From: Bacteroidota bacterium
GTDB lineage: Bacteria; Bacteroidota; Bacteroidia; Bacteroidales; Lentimicrobiaceae
Length of the DNA: 64,000 bases
Assembly: GCA_009773455.1 (NCBI GenBank)
Contig: WSXU01000013.1
Location: 62,001 to 126,000, forward strand
Direction: 5' to 3'
Within the stretch, counting starts at the first letter, position 1, and every line of letters begins with the position of its first letter. The position numbers were made by a program, and so were the translations under genes. The notes beneath the pieces are model-generated. The model had not been told where the DNA came from, searched no databases, and saw only the letters and a program-made list of their open reading frames with translations. Positions 1 to 7,219 of the stretch are shown in pieces.

Positions 1-858
1 TCCGATTCCGATATCCTTAATATTGAGACCCAGCATAACCGCGGCTGTTTCCTGAAAACGGTAGGTCAATCCTCCCCAGAATTTCCTGTTGTATTCGAGG
101 GTGGCATTGAGGTCAACCTGGAATGTGGAACCGTCAAATTTCGCAAAAATACTGGGGATCAGAACATAGGCCGGATTCCTTATCCAGGAGATCTCATACC
201 CTGCAGTTCCATAATAATGCCTGCGTAATTTAAATTCAGCTCCGGAACTGCTGCTCCCGAGTTTGCGGGATCCTTCAAGTAACTGGGTTGAAGAAACCCC
301 AATATACAATCCATTGGGTTCCATGTAAAAAGCACCAATGGCCAGATCGGTAAACATGGTACTTTCATTTCCTCCGGTAAGCAGCGGATCACCTCCGTCA
401 ACCGGCTTAAGCTTACCAATATCAAGCGATTTATTCAAAAATCCTACATTGAAGCCTATTCCCAGTTCTCCGTTCCCCATGGGCCTGTTGTAGGCATATC
501 CAAGTTTTACATAAACATCTTTAAAGTAACCGATTTTATCCTGCATTACCGTCGCCGAAACACCACCCCTGAGTATCCTTATGGGGGAATCACCTGAGAT
601 GATAAAAGTCTGCGGTGACACTTTATTCCCTTCAGCATCGTCAATCCCGATCCATTGCTCCCTGATAAACCCGGTGACACAAATGGCATCACGCAACCCG
701 GCATATCCCGGATTCACAGCCATATGATTAAACCTGTTCAGCGTAATCTGAGGCTCCTGTTGACCCATAACTGCAAAGGGGAACAACAATCCCGCAAGCA
801 GTAACAGCGCAAAATGATGCATACGCCTGACGAATGAACGCGTAGTAATTCCTGTCAT
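1..858 (-). CDS. PorP/SprF-family outer membrane protein (C-terminus beyond window)
   Basis: The reverse strand is open from an ATG at 858 to the window edge, giving about 286 residues of an incomplete protein. A hydrophobic signal peptide follows a second possible start at 822 (MHHFALLLLAG...), which I think equally likely. The mature part begins QQEPQITLNRFNHMAVNPGYAG, and 'NPGYAG' followed by glycine- and aromatic-rich beta-strand sequence is typical of the PorP/SprF family of T9SS-associated outer-membrane barrels. These proteins anchor or support the gliding/secretion apparatus or bind the export partners of large adhesins. The gene faces away from the yitT pair and has a Bacteroidota -7 box at 1033-1040. 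Family assignment is good; the exact role is not determined. Confidence 0.8.
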   Translation of the reverse strand, partial: MTGITTRSFVRRMHHFALLLLAGLLFPFAVMGQQEPQITLNRFNHMAVNPGYAGLRDAICVTGFIREQWIGIDDAEGNKVSPQTFIISGDSPIRILRGGVSATVMQDKIGYFKDVYVKLGYAYNRPMGNGELGIGFNVGFLNKSLDIGKLKPVDGGDPLLTGGNESTMFTDLAIGAFYMEPNGLYIGVSSTQLLEGSRKLGSSSSGAEFKLRRHYYGTAGYEISWIRNPAYVLIPSIFAKFDGSTFQVDLNATLEYNRKFWGGLTYRFQETAAVMLGLNIKDIGIG

Positions 859-1032
859 TTCTCTAAACTGACCGATGTTAAACAGCCTGGTTAAAACCAA
901 AAAACCTTATTCAGAAGTTGTTATCCCCGATATTTCCCCGAAATACCCTGTAATTTGAAGGCAGGTAAATCTATTAACCCCAAAACCCCCGTTTTATTAT
1001 ATTTAAGCTGTTTTATTTATCAAATTAAGTCA

Positions 1033-1040
1033 CAAAGGTA
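1033..1040 (-). promoter_or_regulatory. Candidate -7 box for the PorP-like gene
   Basis: On the minus strand the sequence reads TACCTTTG, an exact match to the Bacteroidota -7 consensus TAnnTTTG. At the expected -33 distance only a partial match to TTTG (TTCG at 20 nt) is present. The implied leader is about 170 nt, long but possible. Confidence 0.45.
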
Positions 1041-1281
1041 ATATTTTACAGATTGCCGGACGAATATGATTTAAAAAAGATAATAAAACATTTTATAAAG
1101 TAAATGGTTTGAATAGACCGGCTGAACATAGCCGCAATTTAAGAACTCCGGAATTGTCAAAATCATAAATCTCTGGCCGTATGAATGTTATATAATCAGA
1201 GAATAGCAACCCTCCTTAAAACAATCAATTCAGGTATTCCAGGATTTCTTACCTTGGCAGATAAAATTACCTGATCATTCC

Positions 1282-1312
1282 TTAGTGTTGTCCTGTTTTC
1301 TGTTTAGCTTTG
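1282..1312 (+). promoter_or_regulatory. Candidate promoter of the yitT pair
   Basis: TAGCTTTG at 1305-1312 matches TAnnTTTG. TTAG at 1282-1285, 19 nt upstream, is a one-mismatch -33 box. The start codon at 1362 would give a leader of roughly 40 nt. Confidence 0.5.
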
Positions 1313-1361
1313 CAGTCCCAATTTAGCTGAAAGCTATTCACCTCATTAACAATACTATAAC

Positions 1362-2288
1362 ATGGCTTTTCTACAAAACGAGCGACTTTTTTCAAAAAAA
1401 TGGTTCATCGCCTATGCCCTGACTATCCTTGGTTCATTTATTCTGGCGGCAGGCTTTGTCTTTTTTATAAATCCATACAACATCGTACCCGGAGGTGTCT
1501 ATGGTATGGGCATTGTGGTTCATCACATGACCAAAGGTCTTTTCTCCTTCTGGCCAACCGGTATACCCATAGGTTTGTTCGGATTGGTGCTCAACATCCC
1601 GCTCACAATCATCGGTGTGAAAATACTCGGACCCCGGTTCGGGGTTAAAACGATCGTCGGGTTTGTGCTGACTTCAGTTTTCATGGATGTGCTGACAATG
1701 TATTTTGGTGAAAAAGACCCGCTGGGACTGGCCAACGACATCCTGATGGCCTGTATTTTCGGCGGTGTGCTGATCGGATTTGGCCTGGGACTGATTTTCA
1801 AGGCAAAGGCGACCTCAGGAGGATCTGACATTGTAGCCATGATTATCGCCAAGTATACCCGTCTGCCCCTAGGCCAGCTGATGATCTATGTTGATTCGGT
1901 TATCGTTTTATTTGGCCTTATCGTTTTCAGGGACTGGCACATCCCGCTTTACTCATGGATCGTGATTTTTGTTACAGGAAAAGTGATCGATATTACCATG
2001 CAGGGCGTGAGTTATGATAAAACCCTTTTTATTGTCTCAAGTCAGTTTGAGCTGATCAGGGATAAGATCATCAATGACCTGAACCGGGGAGGCACCTACA
2101 TTCCCGGAAAAGGTATGTTTAACAATTCGGAGAAGACCATTATCTTTACGGTACTGAACCGGCGTGAGCTGGCCATATTGGAGGAATACATCCACCAGGT
2201 CGATTCAAAAGCATTCGTCACCGTGATGGATGCCAATGAAATCCTTGGTGAAGGTTTCAAGTCGCTGCATGATAAAATAACCGAGTGA
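1362..2288 (+). CDS. YitT family membrane protein, copy 1
   Basis: This is a 308-residue membrane protein of the YitT (DUF161 plus DUF2179) family. The first 200 or so residues contain five or six hydrophobic segments, starting near residues 18-38, with the family-typical 'NPYNIVPGGVYG' loop and 'KATSGGSDIVAMI' motif. The last 90 residues form the soluble DUF2179 domain (around RDKIINDLNRGGTYI). Members sit in the cytoplasmic membrane and the substrate is unknown for most. Its neighbour 47 bp downstream is a clear paralog, so the two look like a tandem duplication transcribed together. Start chosen at the ATG following the candidate promoter. Confidence 0.9.
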   Translation: MAFLQNERLFSKKWFIAYALTILGSFILAAGFVFFINPYNIVPGGVYGMGIVVHHMTKGLFSFWPTGIPIGLFGLVLNIPLTIIGVKILGPRFGVKTIVGFVLTSVFMDVLTMYFGEKDPLGLANDILMACIFGGVLIGFGLGLIFKAKATSGGSDIVAMIIAKYTRLPLGQLMIYVDSVIVLFGLIVFRDWHIPLYSWIVIFVTGKVIDITMQGVSYDKTLFIVSSQFELIRDKIINDLNRGGTYIPGKGMFNNSEKTIIFTVLNRRELAILEEYIHQVDSKAFVTVMDANEILGEGFKSLHDKITE

Positions 2289-2335
2289 AATCCGGTCCAT
2301 CCTTCATCGGGTTGGTCCTGCAAATTTAAGCTGAT

Positions 2336-3229
2336 ATGGCATTCCTTCAGAAAGATAAGCTTTTTACCCGGAAATGGTTTACTTCCTACGCATTGATTCT
2401 TGCCGGAACCTTCCTTGTTTCTGTAGGCTACGTATATTTTATCACACCTTATAAAATTGTCCCTGGTGGGATATATGGCATTTCCATCGTTCTCCATTAC
2501 ATGTTCGGACTCCCGGTCGGTGCGGTGGCCCTTGCCTTCAACATCCCGCTTACCATCATCGGCACCCGGGTACTTGGTCCCAGGTTCGGAACCAAAACAG
2601 TGGTCGGATTTGTGCTGACTTCTGTTTTTGTTGACCTGCTCTCTTATTATTCAGGATATAAGCCTCTGGTCGACAGCGATCCGCTGCTTTCTTCCATATT
2701 CGGAGGAGCACTGGTTGGCGCGGGTGTCGGACTGATTTTTAAATCCAAAGCCACATCCGGTGGCTCAGATGTAATCGCCATGATCATAGCCCGCTATACA
2801 AAACTTCCTCTCGGACAACTGATGATGGGCGTTGATTCAGTGATCGTACTGGTCGGCTTCATCGCTTTTGGCGACTGGCGCATTCCGCTATATTCATGGA
2901 TCACCATATTTGTCATGGGAAAAGTAATTGATGCTGTGCTTTCCGGTATTTCGTATGAAAAAACCATTCTGATCGTTTCGGATCAGCACGAAGCCATCAG
3001 GGACAAGATCATCAATGACCTGAACCGGGGTGGCACTTTCCTTAACGGAGAAGGCATGTACAACGGCAGCAGCAAAAAAGTCATTTTTACCGTGGTCAAC
3101 CGCCGCGAACTGGCAATACTGGAAGAGTTTATCAATAAAACAGACCCAAAGGCTTTTCTCACCGTTATGGATGCCAATGAGATCCTTGGCCAGGGGTTCA
3201 AATCACTCAAAGATAAACTGGAAGATTGA
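2336..3229 (+). CDS. YitT family membrane protein, copy 2
   Basis: This 297-residue YitT protein has the same layout as the upstream copy: an N-terminal membrane domain with 'PYKIVPGGIYG' and 'KATSGGSDVIAMI', then a C-terminal DUF2179 domain. It starts MAFLQKDKLFTRKWF against MAFLQNERLFSKKWF in copy 1, and similarity is high throughout. The main difference is a shorter loop after the second membrane segment. Tandem YitT genes are common in Bacteroidota. Function unknown beyond putative membrane transport or sensing. Confidence 0.9.
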   Translation: MAFLQKDKLFTRKWFTSYALILAGTFLVSVGYVYFITPYKIVPGGIYGISIVLHYMFGLPVGAVALAFNIPLTIIGTRVLGPRFGTKTVVGFVLTSVFVDLLSYYSGYKPLVDSDPLLSSIFGGALVGAGVGLIFKSKATSGGSDVIAMIIARYTKLPLGQLMMGVDSVIVLVGFIAFGDWRIPLYSWITIFVMGKVIDAVLSGISYEKTILIVSDQHEAIRDKIINDLNRGGTFLNGEGMYNGSSKKVIFTVVNRRELAILEEFINKTDPKAFLTVMDANEILGQGFKSLKDKLED

Positions 3230-3583
3230 TTTTAGGAGTCCGGATTGCGCATTGGATCTACCCCAGCACAGGCAGTTGGATTTCGGCACATTATCCCTGA
3301 ACAAAATGCTTCGTTACCAGTACAATCTTCCTGGTTCTGTTTCGGATTATGCATAACTGAAGGAGCAATCTGAAACGAAACAATCCTGCGTTTTCTGAAG
3401 GCACATAGTATTATGGAAGTCAGATGAATAAAAATGACTATGCAGTATGCCAACAGACCAAACCTGCCTGTATACACCGGGAGGGTTTTCACAGCCCGAA
3501 AACCAATCAGAAAAAGGAAATTCTACCCTAAGCCAGGGACCAAAATCCAAAATCCGTAATCAGCAATCCGAAATCTGGAATGT
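3230..3583. other. Convergent intergenic region, no gene seen
   Basis: This 354-base gap separates the ends of yitT copy 2 and rseP. Short frames on both strands have no recognisable protein character. The only structure I see is a short AATCC-type simple repeat near 3541-3578. Confidence 0.55.
3541..3578. repeat. Short AATCC-type simple repeat
   Basis: Imperfect copies of AAATCC / CGAAATC / GTAATC occur back to back just after the end of rseP. The tract is non-coding and of unknown meaning; similar AAATCC tracts can arise by slippage. Confidence 0.5.
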
Positions 3584-4903
3584 TTACCTGAATAGTTTGA
3601 TGATATCGTTGCCATTGGCAAAGATGAGCAAACCGAACAATAGAACCATCCCGACAATCTGTGCATATTCAAGGAATTTGTCGGAAGGCTTGCGACCGGT
3701 AATCATCTCATAAAGCAGGAACATCACATGTCCTCCGTCGAGTGCAGGAATAGGAAGCACATTCAGGATAGCCAGCATGATAGAAAGAAAGGCAGTAAGT
3801 CCCCAGAATGCAGCCCAGTCCCAGTCCGACGGAAAGATACTGCCAATGGTGATAAATCCACCGACAGATTCATAGGCTTTCACTTCCGGAGAGAACAGAA
3901 GTTTAAGCTGTTTCAGGTAATTGCCGACCCCTTTCCATGTTTTGGTAAAGCCTGCAGGAACAGCCGCGATGAGTGAATACTCCTTCTCGCTGAATTTAAA
4001 CTGACTGGCAGGATTGGTAGAGGCGCCAATCAATCCGGTTTCAGGAACTGTCATTTTATACGACAGGGTATCTTCCCCACGAAGTACCTTCAGACTTATT
4101 TCCTTTGATTTGTATTCCGGCAGCAATGCCCTGAACTGGTCGAAATAGAGAACCAGTGAATCGTTGATACCGATCACACGGTCGCCTTTTTCAACACCGG
4201 CAGCTTCAGCAACCGATCCTTTGGAGAATCCCTCTACCACAAAAGGCATCCTGGCATTGATAAAATCAGGAGACTGATGCTTCAGCAGTTTTGCCATGTA
4301 TCCGGCCGGAATTTCAACCGTATAGGGCTGCCCGTCGCGGATTACCTGTATTGTCTTGGCGTTGTCAAGAATAATACGGCCCGGAATTTTAAAGAAATCT
4401 TCAACCTTTTGATTGTCTACGGTGAGTATTTTATCGCCATTCTTCAGGCCCATTTCCTGTGCCACTGAATCAGCAACTATACCATATTTAACCTCTGAAG
4501 TCGGGAGATACTGCTCTCCCCAGATCCAGAGCATTCCTATATAAATGGCAATGGCCAGCAGAATATTCACTGTAACACCACCCAGCATGATAATCAGACG
4601 CTGCCACGAAGGCTTGCTCCTGAATTCCCATGGCTGAGGCGGCAGTTGCATCTGCTCCTTATCCATAGATTCATCAATCATACCTGATATTTTTACATAT
4701 CCACCCAAAGGCAACCAGCCAACGCCATACTCGGTTTCACCCCTTTTAAACTTGAGCAGCGAAAACCATGGGTCAAAGAACAGGTAAAACTTTTCCACAC
4801 GGGTTTTAAAAATTTTGGCTGTTATAAAATGCCCGAATTCATGAAAGATCACGAGAATCGATAAACTTAACAGTAACTGGGCAGCTTTGATCAGAATTTC
4901 CAT
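3584..4903 (-). CDS. rseP: RseP site-2 zinc metalloprotease
   Basis: This is a 439-residue intramembrane protease of the M50/RseP family. It cuts membrane-embedded anti-sigma factors and leftover signal peptides inside the cytoplasmic membrane. The zinc motif HEFGH is at residues 21-25 in the first membrane segment. A central periplasmic part carries two PDZ-like domains (GIVADSVAQEMGLKNGDKIL and GSVAEAAGVEKGDRVIGI). The third zinc-ligand region, NVLPIPALDGGH, starts near residue 381, followed by the last membrane helix. Length is normal. It lies 49 bp downstream of dxr on the same strand, the usual dxr-rseP pairing in Bacteroidota. Confidence 0.95.
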   Translation of the reverse strand: MEILIKAAQLLLSLSILVIFHEFGHFITAKIFKTRVEKFYLFFDPWFSLLKFKRGETEYGVGWLPLGGYVKISGMIDESMDKEQMQLPPQPWEFRSKPSWQRLIIMLGGVTVNILLAIAIYIGMLWIWGEQYLPTSEVKYGIVADSVAQEMGLKNGDKILTVDNQKVEDFFKIPGRIILDNAKTIQVIRDGQPYTVEIPAGYMAKLLKHQSPDFINARMPFVVEGFSKGSVAEAAGVEKGDRVIGINDSLVLYFDQFRALLPEYKSKEISLKVLRGEDTLSYKMTVPETGLIGASTNPASQFKFSEKEYSLIAAVPAGFTKTWKGVGNYLKQLKLLFSPEVKAYESVGGFITIGSIFPSDWDWAAFWGLTAFLSIMLAILNVLPIPALDGGHVMFLLYEMITGRKPSDKFLEYAQIVGMVLLFGLLIFANGNDIIKLFR

Positions 4904-4952
4904 TTTATTATTTTAGTGTTTTTAATTGATCTTACTTAACAACTTTTTGATG

Positions 4953-6005
4953 TTATGGTTTTGATCCTTTGGAGATCATTCCTGTTATTTCGTGGGCAAT
5001 AACCCTTGTAAGTCTGTCAGTTTCAGCATATACCTCAAAATCCGGCTGTTCAGCGAATTTCACTTTTTCCATACATGACTCAATGACAGCAGGTATATCC
5101 AGAAAACCAATTTTATCCTTCAGGAAAGCATTAACAGCAACTTCATTCGATGCATTCAGGATACAGGGCATATTGCCACCGGTTTCCAGGGCCTGGTATG
5201 CAAGCCTGAGGCAACGGAAATTCCCGGTATCGGGCTTTTCAAAGGTAAGCTGAGGATAATCGGTAAAACTAAACCTCGGAGAAACTGTCTTCAACCGCTC
5301 AGGATAGGAAAGTGCATACTGAATAGGTAATTTCATATCAGCCAGGCCCATCTGGGCTTTGATGGATCCATCCTGAAACTGGACCATACTGTGAATGACC
5401 GATTGCGGATGGACCACAACCTCTATCTGCTCTGCTGAAACGTTGAAAAGCCACCTGGCTTCGATCACTTCAAGCCCTTTATTCATTAGTGTTGCAGAAT
5501 CAATGGTTACCTTGCAGCCCATATTCCAGTTGGGATGTTTCAGGGCTTCTGCCCTGGTGGCTGTACTCAGAAATTCCCTGTCTTTTCCCCTGAAAGGCCC
5601 GCCTGAGGCTGTGAGGTATATTTTTTCGACCGGGTTGTGAAATTCCCCGGCAAGGCACTGAAAGATGGCTGAATGCTCTGAATCCACAGGAAAAAGGTTC
5701 ACCCCTTTCTGCATTGCCAGGGCTGTAACCAGTTCTCCTCCTACAACAAAGGTTTCCTTATTGGCAATGGCTATCTGCCGTCCGGCAGCGATGGCACTCA
5801 CGGTGGGTTTTAATCCGGCATAACCAACCAGTGCAATGAGCACCATATCGATGGTTTCCATTTCAAGAATCTGGCACAGGGCAGCTTCACCGGCATATAC
5901 TTTGATATCGCAGGGTTCAAGGGCCATCCTCACTTTGTCGTAAAGGTGTTCTGCACCGATTACAACGGCATTGGGCCTGAACTCTATGGCCTGAGTGATA
6001 AGCAA
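4953..6005 (-). CDS. dxr: 1-deoxy-D-xylulose 5-phosphate reductoisomerase lacking its N-terminus
   Basis: The protein is DXR/IspC, which converts DXP to MEP in isoprenoid synthesis. Visible hallmarks are VGYAGLKPTVSAI, ANKETFVVGGELV, PVDSEHSAIFQC, LTASGGPFRG and SATLMNKGLEVIEA, which cover the metal- and substrate-binding core, and the C-terminal domain is complete. The open frame can only start at a TTG at 6005, and an in-frame stop lies about ten codons further up. Family members begin with roughly 40 more residues carrying the NADPH-binding GxTGxxG motif; here none exists. The frame begins 5 nt after the stop of the M23 peptidase gene. Either a deletion of about 120-150 bp removed the start of dxr, or the assembly is wrong there. 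As written the enzyme should not bind NADPH normally. Confidence 0.9.
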   Translation of the reverse strand: MLITQAIEFRPNAVVIGAEHLYDKVRMALEPCDIKVYAGEAALCQILEMETIDMVLIALVGYAGLKPTVSAIAAGRQIAIANKETFVVGGELVTALAMQKGVNLFPVDSEHSAIFQCLAGEFHNPVEKIYLTASGGPFRGKDREFLSTATRAEALKHPNWNMGCKVTIDSATLMNKGLEVIEARWLFNVSAEQIEVVVHPQSVIHSMVQFQDGSIKAQMGLADMKLPIQYALSYPERLKTVSPRFSFTDYPQLTFEKPDTGNFRCLRLAYQALETGGNMPCILNASNEVAVNAFLKDKIGFLDIPAVIESCMEKVKFAEQPDFEVYAETDRLTRVIAHEITGMISKGSKP

Positions 6006-6010
6006 CCCGA

Positions 6011-6922
6011 TCAGAAAGCAAGGTATTGTTCCGGATCAACGGCCTTACCGCGGATCCACAATTCAAAATGAAGGTGAGGGCCGGTTGAATATTCTCCCGA
6101 AGTCCCAACGATTGTAATGGTTTCTCCTGCCCTCACAAAAGAACCCTGTTTTCTGAGCAGTACCGAATTATGTTTATAAACACTGACCACATTGCCGGTA
6201 TGCTGAATTGCCATGACATAACCTGTTTCGGCAGTCCATTCAGCAAAAATGACCGTCCCGTCATAGGCCGCCTTGATGGCTTCATTTTTCGCAGAGGCAA
6301 TATCAATCCCAAAATGTTGTTGTGAAGGATTAAATCTGTTGGTGACCACACCCTTGAGTGGTGTAAAAAACCTGAGTTGATCCAGTGTAACATCTTTTCC
6401 GGCAGCAGCCTTTTCCCCTACTTTTAGGTTGAACTGGTTCTGTGACTCATAATCGGCCCTCAGCAAGGAATCTTCTTTACTTTTCCTGTTACTTATTCCG
6501 GAATACTTTGCCCTTACTGAAGAGTCGGGTTTAGGTGATGCAGAGGTGGTTACTTCAATATCTTCACCCGATAAGACCTTTTTCATATTTGAGATAAACA
6601 GGTCCTTGCTTCTGACGGCCGCCTCGATGGAATCAGCCTTCAGCTGCAGTTCATACAAATCTTTCTGGATACTTGTATCCTTATATCCCGGAATGTACTC
6701 GCGCAAGGGAGTGAAGGCAATCAGGTAAGTGGTCAGAAAAACCAGGATGATGGCCAGCATGCCGGTTACAATAAACACATTGAGCCTCGACAAGCGGAAC
6801 GACAACTTCTCTTCGAAGGTGTCCTCATTCAGAATGATCAACCGGTACTTGTCCCTTAGTTTATGATACCAGCGCACTCTTTTCTCTGACGCAGGGTCGG
6901 ATCCTGCTTTCCGGAAAGCCAT
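6011..6922 (-). CDS. Membrane-anchored M23 (LytM) peptidase
   Basis: This 303-residue protein has an N-terminal cytoplasmic stretch, one membrane helix at about 49-70, a periplasmic coiled-coil-like linker and a C-terminal M23 peptidase domain. The zinc motifs are HFGID (H203, D207) and HLH (283-285), both intact, so it is probably an active peptidoglycan endopeptidase rather than a degenerate EnvC-like activator. It acts in the periplasm on cross-links during growth or division. The C-terminus (VDPEQYLAF) looks complete. It is directly upstream of the truncated dxr on the same strand. Confidence 0.9.
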   Translation of the reverse strand: MAFRKAGSDPASEKRVRWYHKLRDKYRLIILNEDTFEEKLSFRLSRLNVFIVTGMLAIILVFLTTYLIAFTPLREYIPGYKDTSIQKDLYELQLKADSIEAAVRSKDLFISNMKKVLSGEDIEVTTSASPKPDSSVRAKYSGISNRKSKEDSLLRADYESQNQFNLKVGEKAAAGKDVTLDQLRFFTPLKGVVTNRFNPSQQHFGIDIASAKNEAIKAAYDGTVIFAEWTAETGYVMAIQHTGNVVSVYKHNSVLLRKQGSFVRAGETITIVGTSGEYSTGPHLHFELWIRGKAVDPEQYLAF

Positions 6923-7175
6923 TTTTTATTTTTCAGCATTTTATTCAGCCTGCAAATATCGGAAAAAAAGCGCATAAGCCGGATTTAAAGATTCAATCTG
7001 CGTGGCCTTAACAACTTCCTGCATAGAATAAAGTAATTCTCATATGATGGTTGAATACTGGTAAAGTCAGGACATGACGATAACAGAACACCTGAAAAGC
7101 GATAAAATTGTATCGGGCAGATGACATATAGTGCATATATTTAAGTATAGTCAGGCCCGATTCAAAAAAATAAAA

Positions 7176-7183
7176 TATTTTTG
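7176..7183 (+). promoter_or_regulatory. Candidate -7 box for porW/sprE
   Basis: TATTTTTG fits TAnnTTTG and lies 37 nt before the start codon at 7220. No clear TTTG is found at the -33 distance, so confidence is modest. Confidence 0.4.
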
Positions 7184-7219
7184 CAAATTATCAGTTATTT
7201 AGTGGAACTGTAAACCAGC

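Larger units (their letters stand above)
859..1361. other. Divergent intergenic region with no gene
   Basis: About 500 AT-rich bases lie between the divergently transcribed PorP-like gene and the yitT pair. They hold the candidate promoters listed separately (minus strand around 1033-1040, plus strand around 1282-1312). I see no convincing open frame, RNA gene or repeat in the rest. Confidence 0.6.

Noticed and set aside
3232-3492. Open frame in the gap between yitT and rseP
   Set aside because: No signal peptide, domain or plausible composition; overlaps other random frames on both strands.
5917-6108. Overlapping open frame that might encode the missing dxr N-terminus by frameshift
   Set aside because: Its translation has no GxTGxxG motif or other DXR similarity, so a simple frameshift does not explain the truncation.
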